DNA of 64,000 nt, from positions 62,001 through 126,000 of the forward strand of contig CAJNYU010000755.1 of NCBI GenBank assembly GCA_905331475.1, read 5' to 3'. Each line of letters starts with the position of its first letter. The first letter of the stretch is position 1. The notes below the pieces were generated by a model. The model saw only the letters and a list, made by a program, of their open reading frames with translations, was not told the origin of the DNA and made no database searches. Below, piece after piece: positions 11,800-24,388 of this stretch. The stretch is from Rotaria socialis (Eukaryota; Rotifera; Eurotatoria; Philodinida; Philodinidae). A program made the translations under genes and the position numbers.

Positions 11800-14137
11800 T
11801 TAAGTAGCTTGTTTATTTCCAAGCCAGAATGATTCAACAAAACTTTTTAATTGAGCACCATAACTCTGGAAAAAAAGTAAAGAGATAAACATGAGACTAT
11901 AGTGAATGACAAACTTTTGTTGTTTCGATTTGTCGAGCAGCTTGTGGATGAGCATCGAGACATTTTTGATAACGTAACTAAAGGGAAAAAAATTATTTTT
12001 AAGAAAATCTTAACATTTGCTTACTTTGCAAGCAACTTCGATGTTTTTACAAAGTTGAATGCACGACGGTAAACAATGAAATACGTGGCATTTAAATGAA
12101 TTATCTGCACAATGAATAATTATACCGCAAAAGCTGAAAGAAATTTTTTTCTATAAAAATATATATGAAAAAATTCGAATAAAATTACCTTGGGTCTTGT
12201 CCAACGCCAAGAAATGATAAGTAACGAATACGAACATCGAGTAATTGTCCCTTGGACTCCTATTAAAATGAATCATAACAGCTGTGTAGTAATAAAAAAG
12301 TTTATGCACATCTCGTTTGCATTCTACAATTTCAAGTCATAAACTCAAAATAGCTTACATTGTCATAGGAAATGGTTAATGACGATGGCGATATATCAAC
12401 AAAAACTGGAAGCCATTTATCTTCAGGTACTGTTGTTGCAACTTGCTCGATAGCTGGTCGTAGAACATCCATTCCACCTGGCTTTTCTACATAAACACAA
12501 CCCAAATAAGTACATGATAGATTATTTTTTGGTTCTTCCATTGGTGTTGGAAATGTAACTGAAATTAAAATTTAAGTAAATTCATGATTCGAAGCAAATA
12601 GGTTTTAAGTACTCGGTGTATCAGCTATTATCAATTCTGTAAAAGATTCTGATCTATAAAAAAAAATAAGTACATATGTAAACATTTTCTTTTTCATATC
12701 AATAACCACCTTATATGTTGAGGTACGCCATCACCTAAAATCTCAGTTGTTTTACTTAATAAACCACGTTGAATCATTAGATTTCGACATATATCACGTA
12801 ATGTATTAGCTATTGTTCGCGCTGAAGTATTATCACATCGAAAAACATGGCATTTGTAAGTGTGTGCTGAACGATCTTTATCTTTTGCTACATAAGCAAA
12901 ATCTCTTGAAAAAACAAAGAATTTCATTTCTTTAATAAAATAAAATAAAAATAAAAACCTTGAATTTTCTCTTCCAACGCCCCAAACTCGAATCGATGGT
13001 ATCGATTGTTTATGTAAAATAGTCATTTCAGTTGGATCGATTAAAAGCAAATCTGTATTGTTAATATCCATATAGAGATCCTTTCCTTCGCCCCATCGAC
13101 CAATACCATCGTTAATGCCACGTGTTGATTCATAAATACAACGATTTACAGCACGACTACTTCGTTCATTCGTTAAATCTTCTTCCTCAATGGTAGTCCA
13201 GCCAAGAGACCGAACATGAAAGCGATGCTGTTGCGTAGTTTCATCAGTTGCCTAAAATAAATAATGCCAACAAATAATCAATAGAAGGTAGCCAAGAAAA
13301 AGTACAATAGTATTAGAAATGTTCAAAACAATGCTAAAACACAAAGCTTTTTTTGTGATATCGTTCGATTCAAAATCATAAAGATTATAATATTATCAAA
13401 ATAGATAAGTTTCATCGAGACCTTGACTTGAGGAATGGTCGTACATCTCTCTAGAAAGTAAAATTTGATTTAGAAAAGTAATTCACTACTTGACTTCTAT
13501 CTATGAGACGAAAAATAATCTTGATAGAGTTTCTGCTCTAAGCTTAATCCTTCAAAGAAGCTGAAATTTTACGTCGCATGTCACATGCTATGCATTTTTC
13601 GCAGAAATAGGACAAAAATATCGAGTTGTATTTCTCTACTTGGTTTTTTATTTACTTTAATTGAAGAATGTGATTCACTTTTGTATAGTAATGAATTCGT
13701 TTCAAAACATGCATCATTTGATGATGACGATGATGAAAGTGTTGATGATGGAGAATCGATAATTAATTCTGGACGTTCACGTGTTACTGTACCAGTTCGT
13801 TTATGCCAATAATATACACTCTCTTCGTCTAATAAGAATGTTCGTTATTCCATATGAATTTTATTTAATGAAAAATTTTACCTTCAAAACGCTCCCAACC
13901 TGATGGAAGATTACTATCATCCGTAGTCTAAAATGAAATTTTTCATAGACAATATCGAAATCATTGCGAACACTAACTTCTATTGTTCGTTGAGTATTGA
14001 TATTTATTCCGCTATCATTGGATTCAGTTGGCGAAGAAATATCAGATTTTCTAAATTAGGGAAAAAACAAATTCAACAAACTGTTCAAGAAGATGAAAAT
14101 TAAGAGAATATTACCGATTATCTTGACATTCATTCAT
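11800..14137 (-). CDS. Fe65: Fe65/APBB-type adaptor (WW + PTB1 + PTB2)
   Basis: This is a cytoplasmic/nuclear adaptor. In animals Fe65 binds the tail of amyloid-precursor-type receptors through PTB2. Exons show a short acidic N-terminus, then a WW domain split by an intron (LPSGWERFE at about 13880-13915; SVYYWHKRTGTVTRERPE at about 13750-13830), then a Ser-rich linker. PTB1 follows: LGWTTIEEEDL, WGEGKDLYMDI, SIRVWGVGREN, DFAYVAKDKD and CHVFRCD (about 12690-13250). PTB2 is marked by CTYLGCVYVEKPGGMDVLRP (12480-12540), and the chain ends near FWLGNKQAT. The order and the single WW match animal Fe65 proteins. The ATG at 14135-14137 is 8 nt after a TTTTTAG acceptor-like site, so the first exon may receive a spliced leader or an upstream exon. 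An intron of roughly 400 bp follows the WW linker. Confidence 0.88.
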
Positions 14138-17042
14138 ACTTTCGGCTAAAAATATTTAAAAAAAAGCAATCAAACAGTATTCTTCTCAATGGTTTTCGAA
14201 AGCTTATTTCTTGGATTCTATTCGTTGTTCAGATACTTTTTGCCGGCAAATCTTTATACTTCGAATCTTTATGTGGGAAATTTCCCTAAAGTCCGACACT
14301 AGACAAATGAAATCCTATTTTTTTTCAATAATGGCATTTTAAAAGTATTGGTGAATAACATTGATATGTGTTTAAGACACGATTGGGCCTACCGAAAAAA
14401 CGAATCAGTACATTGTAGATAGCGCTGCAAAACAATAAAAGAAATGTTTAATTAAAACTTGTTTCACATAGAAGTGATGAATTATTTTAAAGAAGAAAAA
14501 TTGAATTAGCAAAATAAGTTAGCCGTGCAAATGTTGAACCATTTCGTTGAGTGCATGATAATACTTGATATTGGTATAAATATTGCAGTGGGTGGCAATT
14601 GAATATCAAAAAAAAAAACTAAACCAAATCGAAAACAGAAGGAGATACAATCACGATTGAAGTATTACAATTATTAAAAAACTTTAATCATTGTTTATGA
14701 TCTTTATTAATTCAAAAAATAAAGAAAATATAAACAAGCGTTTGCAAAACTGATTCTTTTTGCACGAATTTTGAAGTACATAACGATAACGAAACATTAA
14801 TCAACAATGCAAATTCATATTTATAGCTTAAAAATATACTGTTTGGTAGCATTCAAGAAATTATTTTTCGATATATATAAATAGCATGACAAAGAGTCTC
14901 TTGGAAAAATGTTATGACTGTGGTGTAGGGACGCACCAGTACCAGTATTATACTGGTCTACTGGTCCAGTAAATACTGGTTTTCTACTTGCAAAAGTAAC
15001 TATTAGCTAAATGAGTAATTTTCTCGGCCGTCACTTCCATTGTCTATATTCAAGTGAAGAATTGAGTTTTGCCGCATTTTGAAACAGTATAAGATATTCT
15101 ATACTCAACTAGCTGATAACATTATATAGAACTTTTTTCAATAGTTTTCCACGTTTTTGAAGAGAAAAAGAATTTCATTCATGGATTTAGTCAAATAGTA
15201 AAACAATCTTATGAAATAGACGGATGAATCGGAATACTGTGTTTAACATACCAACTTGAACTTAGGTTTAATCGATCACGAAAAAAACAATTGGATATTT
15301 AGTGAATTTTATCAACTTTTAGTTACATAAATCTCATATAAATGGCTTGATTTTTCCACTTCTCTCTCAGTCGAATGACACTATTTTCACATATCTATTG
15401 CATTAGTTTATGTATATAAGTTACATAGCTAAAGCTAGAGCTTTTTTGTTCACGATATCGGATATGGAATAGATAATACATATATTAAATGAAAACTAGA
15501 GCACGGTAAACAAGCAATGTCACTATTACCTGTTCAATTTTGTAACGATACCAATAATTTGATCGAATCTTTTAAATTATGTAATCAAAAATAATGCACT
15601 TAACTCTTTATCGTTTTGGATTTATATTTGCAAGTTGAACCTGACACATCAATATAGTAGTTTTATTAGTATTCAATAAAATATTTGAAAAAAGGCTTTA
15701 TCAGTTTGCGGTCATGTGTTTAACCTGTCATATACTACTGTTTCTGTCTCTTAGGGAATTACAGGTCCACATTTTTCTGATCGCGGCCCCAGTCTCGCTA
15801 TTAATTATACTTGGTTTGTCACTGTCATCAGAGATGTCTATTGTGGTGCGACAGCAACAGAAGCGTGGGAGAGGTATTTTCGATTTTGTCGCGGTGGCAG
15901 CTATTTTAAGAAGAGATTTCAAAAATTCATGAATTTTTGCAGAATATCAGGTTTAAGTTATTCTATACCGTAAGAAATAGCTAATCTGATCGATTAGCCA
16001 CAGAAACAGTTCTAGTTTAAACCAGTCACAGTCTAAAAAATCAAGACACTATTTTGAATGTCATCGCAGCAGCGATGATGGATATGTCTGCTTTTTATCT
16101 GATTTGCATAGTTTTCTTCGTTCTTTTATTGCCTGTCTTATGAACAACCCAATAGACTGCTCACGATTCTTATTCACTTTTGTTGAGCAAAACAACGGTA
16201 TGATGGGAACAGATAGAAAGGTAAAATGTTGAAAAGAAAATCAAAGACTGAAAATGCGGATGCAACAGTGAGAGTGATGGCGAGAGAATTTCTCCTTCCG
16301 TACATGATCATTTTCGACATTTCTAAAAGTTTTATTTTCGGAATTTTTCCTTTCTAATTTCTGTTCGTGCATTCAAAACAAGTGTCAAAAGTAATCATTC
16401 ATCATATAATTTGTATTTCATTTCCAGTCTCTACAAAAATTGATTTATCAATGAAGAATCAGATATAACTATTATAATGTTATCAGTAGAAAAGATTTCG
16501 TTTTTGCCATGTTAATTTAATAATAAAAATTTTTTCCTTAAATCAAACCCATATGGATGATGTTATACATTTGATTATAGAGCAATGCTCTTTTTATTTC
16601 ACATTTTAAAATTTTTTGAATTCTCATTTCGAAATAATAGTAATTCAAGTGAGAAAAAGAAACTAGAAACATCACGAATAACTACAAGAAAATAAATTTG
16701 AATATTTTCCGTTTTGATCAGTCTTATTTCAGTGGCATAAGATTTAAACTGTTCTTCCGTCTTCGGATGCTATATTCTATTGAAAATTGTTCTGTTATTG
16801 GAAAATAAGAAATGAAATTTTTTTATAAGTCTACATATTTTTGTTGTGGAGCGCGTGTTAGTCAGACATCGTTCCTTTGGATATCTGCTCACGATAAAGT
16901 TTGAATAAACAATAATAGTAACAATAATAATGTTTTACTATTTATTACAACAATATTTGTTTGTTCTTGATTTTATTTAAAAAGAAGAAGATGAAATAGA
17001 GGAATAAAAACATATTCAAGTTTTTTTTAAATCTATATAGTC
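14138..17042. other. Long intergenic stretch with scattered repeat words
   Basis: No complete gene is visible. Bases 14927-14985 (TAGGGACGCACC followed by palindromic ACCAGTA/TACTGGT words) look like one end of a hAT-like element, because the TIR-like start resembles the element at 33294. I could not find the matching other end. Bases 15755-15973 hold an orphan exon-like open frame (separate entry). The rest is AT-rich with no coding signal. Confidence 0.4.
15755..15973 (+). pseudogene. Orphan exon-like fragment, unknown protein
   Basis: A well-formed acceptor (TGTTTCTGTCTCTTAG, ending at 15754) is followed at once by a 72-codon open frame ending in TAA. The fragment has richer composition than its surroundings and starts GITGPHFSDRGPSLAINY. 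The minus strand is also open here, which weakens the case. No upstream exon with a donor was found and I do not recognise the family. It could be the last exon of a decayed gene or transposon, or chance in a GC-richer patch. Confidence 0.25.
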
Positions 17043-18935
17043 TCAAGCATCGGTTGTAGGTTTTTCTTCAGCTGCCGATTTTTTGTTATAAAAACTTATT
17101 TTTTGATTATTTGGCGTATCTCGTGGTCGTAGAGGATTTGAAAATGAAGTTGGTAGCGCTTTTATATCTGGCATAGGTTCTTTACGCCATATTCGAAATA
17201 CAGCTGCTAAAATAACACCGATAAGCAATCCAACAATTATCCCACCAATAACAGCACCCGCTTGCGCACCACTTGTATAGTATTCATTATAACTTTTTTT
17301 TCCAGCTGCATGGGATGACATAATTTGTTTTGAGCTTTTTAATGAACCGCTCACACCTGTGAATACAACATCCGTAGTCATGTCATTAGACAGTTTCATG
17401 GAGAATTGAAATTTTCCACCATTTATTGAACTTTGAAGAGTATCTCTTGATATTGCAGCTGTTGTCTCTGTATTAGAAACACCGGTTGGTGACTCAGGTT
17501 CTGGTGTTGGACCAAGTAAAGTAAACAAAACAGTAACTTCATTAGAAGCAGATTCATGAAAAACATTAAGATCGGAAATACGAGAATACTTTATGTCCAT
17601 TCTATCAGCCAGGGTCGCATGAACTTCTCTTTGAAGAAAACGCCTATCTAAATGATTTCCATCAATAGCATTAGCCGTATCAATTTTAAGTGTAAAACCA
17701 AGATGTAAATATTCAAAGTCACGCGAACGATAGCAAATACTTGTATCAAAATCGGATGCTTCTGTTTCATATGACATTTCATAAAATTCATATTCAATAT
17801 CTTCTGTACGTGAATTGAATGCTGGTGGACTACTTGGATCCCTGGATTGAACAAATCTCAAGAATAAATATACTGGATAATCAAAACTTTTTTGCATATC
17901 AGGTGGTGGTCGTGAATAAGGTGAACGTACTGACCAAGCATATTCAGCATTAGTTGAATCCCATGTTTCACCAGTTGGCATACCAGTATCCACTTCAACT
18001 ATTGGAGGAAAGTTATTAATTGCAGTCGTTAGTGTTGCGCATTTTATTCCATTTCCTCGGCATGCTAAAATACATTATATTTATAATAAAAAAGATAATA
18101 ATCTACTAGAATATAAATTTTTCATACTCCGAAGTCCATTGTATTCCCATAGTCGGTCGCGTGAAGAAATCAATTCATTTTCATGTTTAATAAAAAAACT
18201 AACCGGATCACGAGTTGGACTAACATCAGGAAAGTCAACACCACGTTTGATTATACATGTACCTACACGACGATCAATATTATATGTTAAATTTGTACCA
18301 TAATCATGTATAACAGATACATAATCACCGCCATTTCTAGGTAAATAATCATAACGAATACGTTTTGTATTGCGTTCGCGGCCACGATCATAGCGTAAAT
18401 GAAATTTTTGTATATCAGCACTACGTGATGATGATGCTTCAACGCGAACAGTAAAACGTTCGGGCCATGAAATGCCAGCATCTCGAAGAGATACTAATTG
18501 TTGACCGACGCCACTATTGCAAAAGACACCTTTTGGTGGAACTAATTGCTCAGCAGATTCTACGATGCCAGGTCTGTATGCATAAACATCAAATACTTCA
18601 TCAAATTCTTGAAATTGTGAACCATTAGGATATAAAATTGAAGCATTTATAAGAGCTTGAATTGGATGAGCAAAATCACCAACAGGACCAACTGGCGTTA
18701 CAAAACCTCTTCTAGCAAATGACCATGTACGTTTGATAGTTCTAAGACTAGTTTTATTGATTATACAAGTTTCCCATTGATCAACTGGAATTCCACGTAC
18801 TACACTTTCACCTAAATATCTCGGTCGAATTTGTTCTTGTCGTGGATCATTACTTGAAAAAAGAAGAAATTCATTCAATGGACGAATATGCCATGTACCA
18901 TTTGATGATCGAATAGCTGATGTACCATCTAAAAT

Positions 18936-18970
<35 letters not shown>

Positions 18971-19414
18971 TAGATTTACAATATTATTTATATATATTTT
19001 GAACATACCTATGGGATTATCTTTTTCAATCTCAACAACAAGACAGAATTCGTTACGAATATAAACTGATTTCTTCAAATTTTCATAATAAGAGTATTCA
19101 ACATCAATAAAACCATTATTATTTCTAATCATAATCAATTTATTTGCATCAAAATCATATAGATATTGAAATAAAGTTAATTGACTCGGTAATGTTGCAT
19201 TGTCTACATGTCTTATTGTCACTGCTTCTAAAGTGAATTCTGCTTGTTTCGGAAATTGTGGGAATGGTTTATCACTAGTAGTCGGGGCTGATGGATTGAC
19301 TGTACATATCAGCGGATCACCATTCCAGTCAGCTATTGAAATTGTTGTAGTATCTTGTGCATAATATCCGGAGATTAATAATGCAAGCAGATATAAAACT
19401 CGGTTTAACATCAT
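17043..19414 (-). CDS. Secreted/type I membrane protein, possibly LolA-like
   Basis: Three exons (19009-19414, 18128-18928, 17043-18064) join in phase to give 742 residues. The protein begins with a signal peptide (MMLNRVLYLLALLISGYYA). It has a long extracellular region with scattered Cys (for example VRGIPVDQWETC and CYRSRDFEYLHLGF), one membrane span near the C-terminus (AGAVIGGIIVGLLIGVILAA) and a basic, Ser/Pro-rich tail of about 50 residues. The layout and the 'G(I/V)P.D.W..C' motif resemble a metazoan family of large uncharacterised ectoproteins with lipoprotein-carrier (LolA)-like domains. That link is an inference from memory; function is unknown. Intron 1 (18929-19008) contains a (GA)n microsatellite. 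Confidence 0.8.
18939..18967. repeat. (GA)n microsatellite inside an intron
   Basis: An uninterrupted AG/GA dinucleotide run lies in intron 1 of the membrane-protein gene. On the coding strand it reads as a CT tract upstream of the splice acceptor, so its length may affect the polypyrimidine tract. Confidence 0.9.
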
Positions 19415-20289
19415 TTCTATTTCAAAATGAATAAATGAAAATGATATGAATCTATCCCCTTGTAGAGAAGTAAAATAAGAAAAATGATAAGATAAAATAT
19501 TCTAAATGTAACAAAAAAAAGAAAGAAAATAGAGATGCTATATTGTTAACACTTGGCTTTTGTTGTCCGAAGATAAGAGAAGTAAATCTTAAAAAACGAG
19601 GTGTTTGCAGTAGCAAACAAATATTGCATGAATCTCTTATAATTTCATTTGCTTCTCTCTAGTCGAATACTTCCTTTTTTCTTTCGTGCCAAATCATGAT
19701 ATGATATTTTTGATAAATACAATATCATACAGTGTATGCTGATGTTTCCATTGTCAAGTTGAATGTAGAATGCTGAACAAATTGAATCAGCGAAGAACAG
19801 TCTCTACGTCTCATGAACTATTTCATAGCAAAAAAACAATGAATCATTTTTAAAAAGTTTTATGATACGTTTAAATGCTTTAGTTTTATAGATTATATAA
19901 TAGTATACTATCTTTTTCTCTTGATGAATCATATATGAGACTTCTAACAAAAGATTTATCTAATAAAAGTACACTTTGCTATCCTCAAAATTTACTATTA
20001 TCAATTTCTTTTTTTGTTTCTTCATCTTATTCTGTTGACATTGTCTTAGCTAAATAATAAAATAAACACGTCCAACAGATACTAATACTATCAGATGTAA
20101 AAGACAAATTAGTAACTAAAACAAGCAATCTATAAATTATCTTCATGTAAATTGTTAAGCGTAACAAGAGACGGTCGCTTCTATTTATATACAAATATAT
20201 ATACAAGTGCGAATGAATACATTAATCGACATTCACAACTGAATTGCACGAGTGTTGGTTAGAGAAATTGATATATATATATATATATA
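19415..20289. other. Intergenic, no gene seen
   Basis: AT-rich sequence upstream of the membrane-protein gene. It ends in a TA dinucleotide run at about 20272-20288 next to the element at 20290. No open frame with recognisable content. Confidence 0.4.
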
Positions 20290-21127
20290 CAGTAAAACCT
20301 CCCTTGGATGGCACCACGGGGCTTTTTAAAATCGCCCATCCTACGGTGCCCGCGTTATAGAGTTATTTTTAATATATACTGATTACTAATGTTTTCACAA
20401 GCAACATAATAGACAGTACCGATACTTATATATACAATCGGTATTTATATCTTGAATAGTGTCCAATATTGTAGTATAATTTATTTGATTAGTTTTTTTA
20501 TTTAACTTTATTTTCTATCATCATATTTACAGTCAAGCTTTTCGAAAGAAATCTGTAATTGAACTTTGCCGGTTAGTTTTTTATTCGATGTAGGCATCAG
20601 TAAGTTTTGATTTCAGATTAGTGACGAATTGATGAAGTTCCGGTTGGCGAGTAGATGGAGCTTTCGAACCATTTCAAGTGCATCAACGAGCGAAGGAGGT
20701 TGGGTGTGGGGTGTGGATGTAGGGCGTGATTTCATAAAAGAAGTACACCCGCACCCTCGATACCTTGTATCTCTCACATAGCTTACGCGTTATGATAGCC
20801 CAGGTCCATCACCGTAGTCGTTGGCCAATTCAATCTTCTTATCAATAGGAAGATAATGGCACGACGTCATTTTTTACATGATATCAATATGTGATGTAAG
20901 AAAAGCAATAGTATTTATACTCTTATTATAACATTCACTATATCTGCCCATGTGAGAGAGGTAAATGTGCACTATGGACTGAAAAAACAATGCCCATTAT
21001 TCGAGGTTAGAGGTGCACTTGTTAGAGAGACTCATACTCAGCAAAAATTGATCGGTCGTTCCGCCCAGTGTCCATACAAGTGAGGTGCCCCGTGTTATAG
21101 GGGTGCCCATGTAAAGAGGTTTTACTA
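20290..21127. mobile_element. Non-autonomous DNA transposon with CAGTAAAACCTC ends
   Basis: The left end CAGTAAAACCTC (20290) pairs with GAGGTTTTACTA on the right (ending 21127). Subterminal similarity continues inside (GTGCCCGCGTTATAG on the left against GTGCCCCGTGTTATAG read on the same strand near the right end). The element sits in TATATA sequence on both sides, compatible with insertion at TA. Ends of this type resemble the pogo/Tigger group of Tc1/mariner elements, which is an inference. There is no transposase frame. A telomere-like GGGTGTGGGGTGTGG tract lies inside, near 20701-20765. Confidence 0.6.
20698..20775. repeat. Telomere-like inverted TGTGGG/ACCC repeat, copy 2
   Basis: A G-rich tract with TGTGGGGTGTGG is followed after a short spacer by a C-rich tract (ACACCCGCACCC). 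The 3' flank (CCTTGTATC...TCACA...GATAGCC) also occurs near 38930-38985, so this is a member of a dispersed family and not simple sequence alone. Confidence 0.5.
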
Positions 21128-21592
21128 TATATACACTAATAAATTTTGTAGCTATTGACAGCAACTTAGATCTATCTCTACACGTAAACATTTCGAATAT
21201 GAGATTTTAAATTATAAATTTTTTTCTGATGTTTTGTTTGCCCTTGAAGATAAAAATAGTTATTATTTTTTTCTCTAGATAGTAGCTATTCTTCTGCTTT
21301 TTTTTTCAAATAAAACCAAAAACACAATCGAGTTTTCTAAAATAGATGCATAACTTATTTCCAGAGAAAAGGATTACGATAGTATAAAAACACAAATCAA
21401 ACAAAGAGAAAAAAATAGATAGTATTCGGAATAGATACAAGATAAATTGTCGTATGAATTACACGAATAATAAAGGGGTAGCAGTAAGAAATGGTTTACG
21501 GAAAAGAACGAAGAACTCTTTGAAATTATGCGTTGGAAAAATTGCTTTTTGTTTTTCTAGATGGAATTTGTTTTGATGGAAATGTATGTCTA
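21128..21592. other. Intergenic, 3' flank of MEF2
   Basis: AT-rich, with no coding signal beyond the end of MEF2. The minus-strand open frame covering 21526-21762 is an out-of-frame overlap of the MEF2 last exon. Confidence 0.4.
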
Positions 21593-23022
21593 TTATTGCC
21601 ATAAACGGTTTTGCTTAATGTTCGATTCATAGCACAAATCGTTTCTACTGGCAGCTGATGTTGTTGTTGCTGTTGTCGTCGTGTAGAGAATGGGTTCTTG
21701 TTTAATAATATTTCGGCATTGTGGCTGTGGTTGCAATTGTTGTTGTTGGCCAGTAAGTACAATGGTATTCGGACTATTCGTTAGCATAATTGTTTGACCT
21801 CGACCAATACTTGTTGGTTGACAATCTCGATTTATTAAACTAAGATTTTGAGAGAAAAAACTTTTTTGCCTGAGGTAATCATATGCATAGATATTTATAT
21901 ATATTTACTTCATAGGTATTGCCGATGATGAATTATCAGCAGTTGTAACAACGGCAGCATTCGTTAAAGATGCCAAAAAATTTGACGTCAATTGTGAAGC
22001 AAGTGCACTGAGATCAATCGACGAAACACTCATATCTGGACCAACTGAAACAAAATGAAAGATTTCAAGGTTTTTGCTTTAGATGGAAATCATCTAGTTT
22101 ACCTGTCATTATACGGCCAATATGTGTTGTTGGTTGCTGAGCTACAAAATGATTCATCGGTGTATGTGGAGATTGTGTTACCTGAAAATCTTCTTTGTTT
22201 TCATTCTGTTCTGTATTCTTATGTAAATCGTCTTTTTTTTCCGCCTACTTACATGAGTTGTACTTGAGTGAAGGTTAGCATTATTGGTAATGTTATTTCC
22301 ATATTGATTAGCATCAATAGATTTCGGAATAGGATAAATGGGAATGTGATTTATTATGGTTGTTGATAATTGTTGCTCATCAGACGGAGATGTTAAATAT
22401 TGAAAATCGGGTAGAACTGTTCTTGTAGTATTATTAGAATTATTATTATTATTATTATTACTAAGGAATGTCATATTGTGGCTATTGCTATTTGATGATG
22501 AACAGTTGAGATTGCTAGTGACAAGAAACTAAATGAATGATAAGGAATGATTGTACTGAAGAATCCATAGGAATATGTTAAATACATACACTATTAACAC
22601 TTTCAGCAAATGTTGGTTCGTTACTTTCATCGTTATCTCCCATCATTTCAGTATCCTCACTGCTGCCACTTGCTGCTGGTTTCATAGCTGAATGTTTTTT
22701 ATTTAAGATCTATTTTTGTCGATGAAATTCAGAACAATTGAAGAGGATAAAAAAGAACACTTACATCAACTATATCAGTATTAGTACATGATTCATGTGG
22801 TTCATTGTATTCTGCATATTTTAATAAAACTTTATCCATATCGGATGATGCATATTGAAATAGACGACCGTTATTATTAAATATCATTAATGCTATTTCA
22901 CAGCCACATAATACCGATAGTTCATAAGCTTTTTTCATTAAACCAAATTTTCTTTTTGTAAATGTCACTTGACGCGTACGATCATCATTAATCCGCGTTA
23001 TATTAATCTTTTTACGACCCAT
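21593..23022 (-). CDS. Mef2: MEF2 transcription factor (MADS-box)
   Basis: This is a myocyte enhancer factor 2 homologue, a DNA-binding transcription factor. Six exons close in phase into 381 residues: 22765-23022, 22590-22709, 22253-22528, 22103-22181, 21909-22044 and 21593-21869. Residues 1-57 are a MADS box ([31 protein letters not shown]) and residues 58-86 the MEF2 domain ([15 protein letters not shown]). The first intron falls right after this block, as in other animal MEF2 genes. The remainder is low-complexity Asn/Gln/Ser/Thr-rich activation region, including Asn and Gln runs, and ends in [14 protein letters not shown]. An ATG further upstream (23095-23097) would add 25 residues; I chose the family-standard MGRKK start. 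Confidence 0.93.
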
Positions 23023-24388
23023 GACTTTTTTTGCTGATGTACTTTTGTTGTTATTAGTAATCTTATATTTTATTGATGTATTATTTTCTTGTAACATACT
23101 CAAAGCTATGAGTAAATTTATTTTCTGAGTATAAATTATCGTCGATTTTAATCGTAATTGTTAATATTTTGGAATATAGCCAAAATTATTGTACTTAATA
23201 GAAAGAAAAACAATAGATGTATTGCTTAAGAAATAGCTGTGATGATCTCATAACCTTAAATAAATGAATACAAGGACAAAATCCTTGACATTTTCATTAT
23301 GGAAACATGTAGATGCTAAATCGCAATTCACCAAGGAATAACAACATATCCTTGCCTGTAAGGCTAACTCTTTAACAAATAGGCAAAAAAGAAAATATTT
23401 CTTTTCAATATTATATATTTAATCGTTTGATTTCTTTTTCAAATATTTAGTGAGATTTTATTAATTATTTCTCTATATAAATGTATTTGATAAGATATGC
23501 AAAATATCCGTATAACATATATGTTAGTAATAGCTCGTATATATTTCTTCTCTCTTCAAGCAATGTAGCATCATTCTTTTCTAATTTTGGTATTCAGTTT
23601 ATCGGAATGATGCTTGATTTTCTTACTTACCAGAATAGAATCTTTTTGTGGAAACACGTAACCGTAAATAAACAGTGATAAAACACAAATCTATCCTTGC
23701 TCCCTTTGCGTTCGACGAACCAAAATCAGAAGGAAAATGGCTTATATATATATACATTTATACATATATTCTTTCTCTGTCTCTTTCTGATGTTATCCTC
23801 TATTTTTTTCTTCTGTCTTTCTCTCTCGCGCGCGATCTCTTCTACACGTATATAAAAGATAATACTCATAGCGATTTCCCGCGTACTGCTTGTATTATGG
23901 ATAATTCGACAAGCAGAATCGTAGGCGTTATACATTGTGGTCTTATGTCTTGTCGTTTCATAAACGTCTTCTATAGACTTAAGAAAAAGAAGATAACGAT
24001 AATCAGACACATCTGCAATAGAAAGAAGAAAAGCAAGGTGCATTTGTACAATTGTAGGTCGTTATATATCAATAAATTCTATTTCTTATCTCACACGTAT
24101 TCCTTTTTTTTCAAATCAACTAGAAATATAGACGCATGCGTAAATTAATTATTTTGATATTTTGATAACATATGTGATAATACCAAGGCATAAATAGATT
24201 AAACATACTTATCCATTTGATATTGAACTCGTTATCACTAATAAATTGTTATTGATGAGAAAAATATTCACTTTTGAATTAGATTTATTTACAATGAGGA
24301 AAAAATATAGAAGACCATAAATCTCAATATATATTCTAACTAAGAAAATAGTTACATGTATAAGTAGTTAAGATAAATGTTGCGTAAT
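23023..24388. other. Intergenic, MEF2 5' flank; no gene seen
   Basis: Overlapping open frames on both strands at 23675-24148 arise from AT-rich, CTCT-rich sequence and have no domains. A CTCTCTCGCGCGCG patch near 23820 is the only GC-rich spot. This may be regulatory DNA of MEF2, but no specific site can be supported. Confidence 0.4.

Noticed and set aside
23675-24148. Overlapping long frames on both strands upstream of MEF2
   Set aside because: Both are open because of AT/CT-rich low complexity; composition is not coding-like.
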